7,299 nt of DNA from Burkholderiales bacterium UBA6064 (GTDB lineage: Bacteria; Pseudomonadota; Gammaproteobacteria; Burkholderiales; Burkholderiaceae_B), in the NCBI GenBank assembly GCA_002428895.1, contig DIYC01000019.1, positions 10,020-17,318 on the forward strand, read 5' to 3'. Under the pieces are notes generated by a model. The model had not been told where the DNA came from and did not search any database. It was given only the letters and a program-made list of their open reading frames with translations. Of this stretch, positions 1 through 4,567 are shown in pieces. Position 1 is the first letter of the stretch. Each line of letters starts with the position of its first letter. The translations under genes and the position numbers were made by a program.

Positions 1-52
1 GAGGGAATAACAACTCGATTAACAAAGCACTCAGAAGGTAAAGTAGAACCAT
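1..52 (-). CDS. Unidentified gene, N-terminal 17 codons only, hydrophobic start
   Basis: A reading frame opens with ATG at 52..50, 18 bases after the ubiH stop, and runs off the left edge. The visible peptide is MVLLYLLSALLIELLFP. It is almost wholly hydrophobic and looks like a signal peptide or first membrane segment, although it lacks the usual lysine or arginine at the N-terminus. A purine-rich stretch AAAGGCGGAG (66..57) just upstream is a good ribosome binding site, and the other two frames close quickly, which supports a real gene. The upstream ubiH stop lies in the same frame, so no longer start is possible. Its position suggests it is the fifth gene of the amgK operon. From memory of Burkholderiales gene order, a periplasmic disulfide protein such as DsbC, or dusB, may follow ubiH; that is a guess, and the 17 residues cannot identify it. 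Confidence 0.5.
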   Translation of the reverse strand, partial: MVLLYLLSALLIELLFP

Positions 53-56
53 GACA

Positions 57-66
57 CTCCGCCTTT
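57..66 (-). promoter_or_regulatory. Ribosome binding site of the left-edge partial gene
   Basis: AAAGGCGGAG on the minus strand lies in the short gap after ubiH, with its last base four bases before the ATG at 52. It is the main support for calling a gene on so short a visible fragment. Confidence 0.5.
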
Positions 67-70
67 CAAC

Positions 71-1270
71 CTAAGTCTTAAATCCAAACAACATGGCTTG
101 AGCAAATTGTCGCCTTAACCAAGGTAGGCTCTCCATGACGCATAATGCTGCCTGACGACCACAACCCAAGAACTTATTTTCATTTGAAAACAATCGAACC
201 AATAAATCAGATGCACGCGCCACGGCTTGACGATCAAACTTTCTAGTTAAATTAAATTGCGCTAAAGTATCTTGCAGATTCACCAAACTATTCGACGTAT
301 TTGACAACAACGAAGCCAACACATACGCATCACGTAAACCTAAATTTAAACCTTGCCCAGCGACTGGATGCAAAATTTGTGCTGCATTTCCACTATAAAC
401 ACAACGTCCTTTGATTAGATTTTGACGATAATTTAAACCCAAACGAAAAGTTTGGCGTGACTTCATTTGAATAACACGAAAACGCCTTGAAAATAAAGCT
501 TCTAACTCAGCAAAAAATTCGTCCTCGGAAACTTGACTCAAACGCTGAATAATTTCGTGAGAAGCGCACCAAACTAGGGAATAACTCGCAGTCGAGGCGC
601 AATTCGAGTGAGTCTCCATCAGTGGCAACAAAGCCAATGGGCCTGAAGGGCAAAAACGCTCAAACGCCAAACCCCCTGACATAAAACCTTGAGATAAACC
701 ATCAAAACGAAGTTTTACTTCAGAAACCAAGGCATACTGACTGTAGTCCACCACCACATCACGCTGTTCTTGTTGACCATAAACCCCACCTTCTGCATCG
801 ACGCGCAAATAAGCCTTCAAAGTTGAGCCATCTTCTAGTTGTAGCTGTTCGTAAGCGCGCAGAGGTTGTGATTGAGGCGGCAGAACCACTTTAGGACGAA
901 ATATCTGCACCCCCAAAGATTGAACTGAATGCGCCAAACACGTCATTAAATCACCATATCGCAGCGTCCAACCCAAGGCTTCTAAACCCAATTCTTGGGA
1001 AGACATACGTACTTGACCCAATCGACCTTTCTCAGAAACATGAATTTGCGTAATTGCTTGCGCGTGCGCAGGAAACCCTAAAGGCAACAAACTTTGACGA
1101 GTTGATTCACTAATAGCCAGCACACGCGGGTCATTTTGTGCAACGGCAAGGGGTTTGGAATCAAACACCGCAATTTGCTCGGGTTTAATAGACTCTTGTT
1201 GCGCCAACCAACCCGCAAATGCAAGCCCAACTGGGCCTGCACCAACCACCGCTACTTCATAATCAACCAT
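71..1270 (-). CDS. ubiH: FAD-dependent ubiquinone biosynthesis hydroxylase, UbiH/UbiF family
   Basis: This is a class A flavoprotein monooxygenase of 399 residues, the normal family length. It would hydroxylate the aromatic ring of a polyprenyl-phenol intermediate in ubiquinone synthesis, using FAD, O2 and NAD(P)H, in the membrane-associated Ubi complex. Visible motifs are the dinucleotide-binding GAGPVG (10-15) after a beta strand, DPRVLAIS (47-54), AFERF followed by GPLALLPL (202-217), and the second FAD motif GNAAQ..HP..GQG.NLG..D (294-314). The N and Q in GNAAQ, where most relatives have D and H, are typical of UbiH itself. The central DG motif (usually A-D-G-x-x-S) is replaced by DAEGG (158-162). 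The ATG overlaps the pepP stop by one base (TAATG) and has a strong ribosome binding site, so the start is secure. Which ring position it hydroxylates cannot be read from sequence; some bacteria use one broad enzyme for several positions. Confidence 0.93.
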   Translation of the reverse strand: MVDYEVAVVGAGPVGLAFAGWLAQQESIKPEQIAVFDSKPLAVAQNDPRVLAISESTRQSLLPLGFPAHAQAITQIHVSEKGRLGQVRMSSQELGLEALGWTLRYGDLMTCLAHSVQSLGVQIFRPKVVLPPQSQPLRAYEQLQLEDGSTLKAYLRVDAEGGVYGQQEQRDVVVDYSQYALVSEVKLRFDGLSQGFMSGGLAFERFCPSGPLALLPLMETHSNCASTASYSLVWCASHEIIQRLSQVSEDEFFAELEALFSRRFRVIQMKSRQTFRLGLNYRQNLIKGRCVYSGNAAQILHPVAGQGLNLGLRDAYVLASLLSNTSNSLVNLQDTLAQFNLTRKFDRQAVARASDLLVRLFSNENKFLGCGRQAALCVMESLPWLRRQFAQAMLFGFKT

Positions 1271-2649
1271 TAACGAGATGCTCCTTTTCCTTGCTTCATC
1301 AATGCCTGTATTTCAGCAACTGTTTTGGGCACTTCATGCGTATAAATTTCACATCCTTGGGTCGTTACAATTGCATCGTCTTCAATCCGAATACCGATGT
1401 GATGATACTGCTCGGGCACGTTCGGTGCAGGCCGTATGTACAAACCTGGCTCAATGGTCATGACCATGCCAGGTTGCAGCAACCTAGAATGATCTTCATG
1501 CTCGGGCGCACCGAGCGGTGCATCTAACTCACGATAACTGCCGCAATCGTGCACATCCATACCCAACCAATGCCCTGTTCGGTGCATATAAAACTGCTGA
1601 TAGGTTTTGGTTTCAATTGCGTCATCGACTGTACCTGCCAATAATTTTAAGTCCAATAAACCTTGCACCAAAACACGCAATGCGGCTTGATGAGGCGCAT
1701 TAAAGCGCGCACCCGGTTTGGTCACTTCAATCGCAGCATTTTGCGCAGCTAAAACAACCTCATACACGGCTTGTTGCGGTTTTGTAAACACGCCATCGAC
1801 TGGAAAAGTGCGCGTAATATCAGAAGCATAACAATCGAGTTCACAACCTGCATCGATTAACAACAAATCGCCTGGTTGAAGCCGTGCCGTGTTGGCACGA
1901 TAATGCAACACACAGGCATTGGCACCACCTGCCACAATCGAACCATAGGCCGGAAATTCAGAACCATGATGTCGAAACGTGTGCAATAACTCTGCTTCTA
2001 TCTCATATTCATAACAACCAGGCTGCGCGGTAAGCATCGCACGCCGATGCGCCAACGCTGAAATGTGTCCGGCTTTCCGCATTGTATCAAGTTCTTCGGG
2101 TTGTTTAAATAACCGCAATTCATCCAACTCAACAGTAACGTCCATCATCGCCCGTGGCGCGAGTACGCCCCTTCGTGCTTTCGCTTTAACCCCTTGCAGC
2201 GCAGTCTCAATCTGACTTTGCAAAGTGGCATCGGCACCGACTCTGAAAAATACAGCCACTTGGTTTGACAACAATTGTTCCAATTGATGAGTCAATTCAC
2301 TCGATGAAAACGTTTGCGCAAAACCAAATTGAAGTTTGGCTTGTTCTGGGCCATAGCGAAACCCATCCCAAATTTCACGTTCTTCATTTTTTTCTCGACA
2401 AAATAAAACAGACTCACTGTCTCCTTGTGCTGAAACCTGCATCACCAGAGTTGCTTCAGGTTCAGGAAAACCAGTAAGATAATAAAAATAACTGTCTGAT
2501 CGAAAGGGGTAATCGCTGTCTCGGTTACGCATCACTTCAAGCCCAGCCGTCAGCAAAACCACCCCGCCCCCACGCTTAGCAACTTGTTTAGCCAATTGTT
2601 CTCGACGTTGCGCATACACAGCAATAGGTTGGGTTGGATATCTATTCAT
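1270..2649 (-). CDS. pepP: Xaa-Pro aminopeptidase P (M24B metallopeptidase)
   Basis: A cytoplasmic dimetal aminopeptidase that removes the N-terminal residue from peptides whose second residue is proline. The 459-residue length is close to the E. coli enzyme. An AMP_N domain occupies roughly residues 1-150, with the characteristic segment FRSDSYFYYLTGFPEPEA (49-66). The pita-bread catalytic domain follows. All five metal ligands are present by alignment with E. coli PepP: D266 and D277 (IDAGCE...SDITRTFP), H360 (MHRTGHWLGMDVHD), E400 (TIEPG) and E423 (RIEDD). The active-site histidines are also there: H249 (VLHYRAN), H356 and H367. The ATG lies inside the end of murU (8-base overlap). A GGAG at 2664..2661, 11 bases upstream, supports it. 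It sits between murU and ubiH, as in many beta- and gammaproteobacterial ubiH operons; no metabolic link to these neighbours is evident. Confidence 0.96.
   Translation of the reverse strand: MNRYPTQPIAVYAQRREQLAKQVAKRGGGVVLLTAGLEVMRNRDSDYPFRSDSYFYYLTGFPEPEATLVMQVSAQGDSESVLFCREKNEEREIWDGFRYGPEQAKLQFGFAQTFSSSELTHQLEQLLSNQVAVFFRVGADATLQSQIETALQGVKAKARRGVLAPRAMMDVTVELDELRLFKQPEELDTMRKAGHISALAHRRAMLTAQPGCYEYEIEAELLHTFRHHGSEFPAYGSIVAGGANACVLHYRANTARLQPGDLLLIDAGCELDCYASDITRTFPVDGVFTKPQQAVYEVVLAAQNAAIEVTKPGARFNAPHQAALRVLVQGLLDLKLLAGTVDDAIETKTYQQFYMHRTGHWLGMDVHDCGSYRELDAPLGAPEHEDHSRLLQPGMVMTIEPGLYIRPAPNVPEQYHHIGIRIEDDAIVTTQGCEIYTHEVPKTVAEIQALMKQGKGASR
1281..1286 (-). promoter_or_regulatory. Ribosome binding site of ubiH
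   Basis: AAGGAG on the minus strand ends 10 bases before the ubiH ATG and lies inside the last codons of pepP. It is the best Shine-Dalgarno match in the operon. It suggests ubiH can be initiated independently as well as by coupling through the TAATG junction. Confidence 0.7.
1443..1475. repeat. 33-base imperfect inverted repeat inside pepP
   Basis: The outer arms AACCTGGC (1443-1450) and GCCAGGTT (1468-1475) are perfect reverse complements. Between them lies a perfect 14-base palindrome, ATGGTCATGACCAT (1454-1467), offset by a three-base bulge. A folded transcript would have an 8-bp stem, a bulge and about 5 more pairs. It encodes the conserved PGMVMTIEPG segment that carries metal ligand E400. 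The two P-G codon pairs account for the outer arms, so coding coincidence is the likely cause. No T-run follows on either strand, so it is not a terminator. Confidence 0.6.
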
Positions 2650-3406
2650 GAAACTTAGAACTCCAGTTGAGAGGTTGAAGCGGACGATGACTAGCCGATA
2701 GGTTTGAATAATGACTAGGCCTTACTAAAAACTCAAGATTTAATTCTGCTAAACGCTCTGGAGTGCCCACATCCTGCCAAAACCCACGATACAACTCACC
2801 GGTCACACGCTGCTCTTGAATGGCTTGACGCAACAAAGGCGCCAACCGGGCAAGTTGTCCAGCTTGTATCGATTTAAACAAACTGGGGTGATAAATTCCC
2901 AATCCTGAAAAAGTGCGCATCACTTCGCCCTGATTAAGAACTAAACCGGCTGTATTTAAAGAAAAATCACCTTGCTGATGATGTGCAGGGTTAGGTACCA
3001 ACACCAAATGAGCCAATTGCCTGGGTTGCCAATTCGTTAAAATTGCAGCAATTTTAGCCATCGGCCAATCTGTTGCCACATCACCATTGGCCACAAAAAA
3101 TGGCGCATCACCCAATTTTGGCAAAGCAAAAGCAATACCGCCAGCCGTTTCTAGGGCCTGTTGTTCAGCACTATAACTCATCGAGATTTGCCACTGCGTG
3201 CCTAGCCCCAAACCTGCTTCGACAACCCCCCCAAGCCAAGCATGGTTGATCACGATGTGGCGGCAGCCTACGTGTGCAAGGCCTTCAATCAACCACTGAA
3301 TAATTGGCTTACCCGCCAACTGCAACATGGGCTTAGGTGTAATTTGAGTCAGTGGGCGCATGCGTTCACCCCGCCCCGCAGCAAGTAACATGGCATGAAA
3401 GGTCAA
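2642..3406 (-). CDS. murU: N-acetylmuramate alpha-1-phosphate uridylyltransferase (nucleotidyltransferase)
   Basis: A 254-residue sugar-1-phosphate nucleotidyltransferase, assigned as MurU because it lies directly after amgK. MurU converts MurNAc-alpha-1-phosphate and UTP to UDP-MurNAc in the cytoplasm, the last step of the recycling shortcut. Visible motifs are the nucleotide-binding signature LLAAGRGERMRPLT (7-20) with PKP (24-26), LETAGGI (85-91), NGDV with the metal-binding D109 (107-110), FSGLGIYHP (166-174) and WQDVGTPERLAELN (210-223) with D212. The start is TTG at 3406. It overlaps the amgK stop as TTGA, has AGGTGGGG eight bases upstream, and gives the usual few residues before the LAAG loop. 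The alternative ATG at 3391 has no ribosome binding site and leaves only one residue before LLAAG. The protein continues about 31 residues past AELN, where relatives such as the roughly 220-residue Pseudomonas enzyme end; this tail runs into the start of pepP. A mannose-1-phosphate guanylyltransferase is the alternative by family, but context disfavours it. Confidence 0.9.
   Translation of the reverse strand: MTFHAMLLAAGRGERMRPLTQITPKPMLQLAGKPIIQWLIEGLAHVGCRHIVINHAWLGGVVEAGLGLGTQWQISMSYSAEQQALETAGGIAFALPKLGDAPFFVANGDVATDWPMAKIAAILTNWQPRQLAHLVLVPNPAHHQQGDFSLNTAGLVLNQGEVMRTFSGLGIYHPSLFKSIQAGQLARLAPLLRQAIQEQRVTGELYRGFWQDVGTPERLAELNLEFLVRPSHYSNLSASHRPLQPLNWSSKFHE
2661..2664 (-). promoter_or_regulatory. 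Ribosome binding site of pepP, within murU
   Basis: GGAG on the minus strand lies inside the murU C-terminal tail, 11 bases before the pepP ATG. It is short and rather far, so pepP probably also depends on coupling to murU translation across the 8-base overlap. Confidence 0.45.
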
Positions 3407-4443
3407 AACGTGTACCCCACCTGTGCAGAATTATTGTGTAATCGATCTAAAATCCGATTCAAGGGCTTGAGCTGACTGTAACGCGCTGCGACTTGACGCA
3501 CATAAGCCAACACAGTGGGCAAATCATTTAAATAATTGGGTTTATTGTCACGATAATTTAAACGCGCAAAAATACCCAATACTTTTAAATGTCGCTGTAA
3601 GCCCATGTAGTCGAATTGACGATAAAACTCTGAAGGGTCACTGGGAATTTGAATACCGGCTTGGCGGGCTTGCTCCCAATACCGAATAGCCCAATCGAGT
3701 GTTCGCTCTTCGGGCCAAGTCACATAGGCATCGCGCAACAAACTCACCACATCGTACGAAACAGGGCCCACCACGGCATCTTGATGATCTAACACCCCAA
3801 GATCCAATTCAGTACCCTGCGTTTGCTGTTGCGGCAAAACCATTAAATTACGACTGTGATAATCACGATGCACAAACACAGAACCCTCTGCAAGGGCACT
3901 GTCGACCAAATAAGACTGAATAGACTGTAACCAAGCTTGCTCTTGTGCCGTTAAATTTGCAGCACAATGACGATTTACAAACCATTGTTCAAACAAAGAC
4001 ATTTCTTGCAATAACTTATCGGCACAATACGGTTTTAAACCGGACACATCGGCATTGGCCTGAATTTTCACTAAAATTTTAAGCGCTTTTTCATAGAGTA
4101 AAGTGTCTGCAACATGATGTTCGCGCACAGCACTTAAAAAGGTTTGATCGCCAAAATCTTCTAACAGTAAAAATCCTTGAGTTTTGTTCTGCGCCAAAAT
4201 AGCAGGCGCACGAACACCTGCAGCAATTAATTTCTCGGTGGTAAGAATAAAAGGCGAAATATCCTCTTGACCAGGCGGGGCATCCATCACGATAAACGAC
4301 CCACATCCCTCTTGTTTCATCACCCGATGGTAAGAACGGAAGCTGGCATCACCCGCAACCGATCGCATTGAATTAACTGCAACTTTTGGATCTACCAACG
4401 AACTTAACCACTCTAAACATACATTTTTTCGCAAACCAACCAC
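3403..4443 (-). CDS. amgK: N-acetylmuramate/N-acetylglucosamine anomeric kinase (APH-like fold)
   Basis: A cytoplasmic sugar kinase of the aminoglycoside-phosphotransferase fold. It phosphorylates recovered MurNAc (and GlcNAc) at the anomeric carbon with ATP, giving MurNAc-alpha-1-phosphate for MurU. The 346-residue length fits the family. Motifs in order are GDASFRSYHRV (31-41, nucleotide loop), VMDAPPGQED..PF (52-65), FLLLEDFGDQTF (91-102, hinge), the catalytic loop VHRDYHSRNLMV (191-202) with D194 and N199, and LDHQDAVVGPVSYDVVSLLRDAY (218-240) with the metal aspartate D219. Relatives usually have LDFQD, so H220 is a mild substitution. These phosphotransferases are often mislabelled as antibiotic resistance; the motifs and the downstream murU argue for AmgK. 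The start is uncertain: GTG at 4443 has no upstream ribosome binding site, whereas TTG at 4434 has AGGTGG five bases before it and would remove three residues. It is the first gene of the operon and divergent from lptD. Confidence 0.93.
   Translation of the reverse strand: MVGLRKNVCLEWLSSLVDPKVAVNSMRSVAGDASFRSYHRVMKQEGCGSFIVMDAPPGQEDISPFILTTEKLIAAGVRAPAILAQNKTQGFLLLEDFGDQTFLSAVREHHVADTLLYEKALKILVKIQANADVSGLKPYCADKLLQEMSLFEQWFVNRHCAANLTAQEQAWLQSIQSYLVDSALAEGSVFVHRDYHSRNLMVLPQQQTQGTELDLGVLDHQDAVVGPVSYDVVSLLRDAYVTWPEERTLDWAIRYWEQARQAGIQIPSDPSEFYRQFDYMGLQRHLKVLGIFARLNYRDNKPNYLNDLPTVLAYVRQVAARYSQLKPLNRILDRLHNNSAQVGYTF
3415..3422 (-). promoter_or_regulatory. Ribosome binding site deciding the murU TTG start
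   Basis: AGGTGGGG on the minus strand lies in the last codons of amgK, with an eight-base spacer to TTG at 3406. The competing ATG at 3391 is preceded by CTTTCATGCC, with no purine block. The site therefore selects the TTG start and the TTGA stop-start overlap. Confidence 0.65.
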
Positions 4444-4445
4444 CT
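4440..4445 (-). promoter_or_regulatory. Possible ribosome binding site implying an alternative amgK start
   Basis: AGGTGG on the minus strand overlaps the annotated GTG codon (4443..4441) and lies five bases before an in-frame TTG at 4434. If it is the true Shine-Dalgarno element, translation starts at TTG and the GTG is not a start codon. The region upstream of the GTG is A/T-rich with no other purine block. Confidence 0.45.
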
Positions 4446-4460
4446 ATTTGACTGAAAAAT

Positions 4461-4489
4461 TTTAGGAATACCTCACTATTGCCTATAAT
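4461..4489 (+). promoter_or_regulatory. Predicted sigma-70 promoter for lptD-surA
   Basis: The 4484-4489 hexamer is a perfect TATAAT. A 17-base spacer separates it from a weak -35 candidate TTTAGG (4461-4466, three of six matches). Transcription would begin near 4496, giving a leader of about 70 bases to the ATG at 4568. The good -10 makes the location likely; the -35 is not convincing. Confidence 0.6.
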
Positions 4490-4512
4490 AGAACCTAGAA
4501 AACAACTTTAAC
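4485..4512 (-). promoter_or_regulatory. Predicted promoter for the amgK operon, sharing the same -10 bases
   Basis: Read on the minus strand, the same bases give TATTAT (4490..4485), five of six matches to the -10 consensus. A weak -35-like GTTAAA (4512..4507) lies 16 bases upstream. Transcription would start near 4478, giving a leader of about 35 bases. No better -10 was seen for amgK in the gap, but the prediction rests on short motifs only. Confidence 0.4.
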
Positions 4513-4567
4513 ATCATACTCATTTACTCTTGCTAAAAACTTGAAATTGCCTTTGCCTTTAATTTTA

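Noticed and set aside
1219..1527. 102-codon plus-strand open frame across the pepP-ubiH junction
   Set aside because: It lies antisense to two well-conserved genes, its sequence is low in family character, and it has no credible ribosome binding site or neighbours on that strand.
4091..4306. 71-codon minus-strand frame inside amgK
   Set aside because: It is an out-of-frame shadow of the conserved kinase N-lobe; the composition is cysteine- and arginine-rich, as expected from frame shadowing.
3403..4443. Antibiotic-resistance aminoglycoside phosphotransferase
   Set aside because: The APH fold is present, but the GDASFR, MDAPP and LDHQDAVVGP motifs and the adjacent murU fit the cell-wall sugar kinase AmgK.
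4448..4453. Perfect TTGAC start of a -35 hexamer (TTGACT) on the plus strand
   Set aside because: No -10 match lies 16-18 bases downstream (around 4470-4477), and the TATAAT at 4484 is 30 bases away, too far for sigma-70 spacing.
4465..4470. GGAATA resembling a sigma-E -35 element, attractive because lptD and surA are sigma-E regulated in E. coli
   Set aside because: It matches only the GGAA core, and no sigma-E-like -10 occurs at the right distance.
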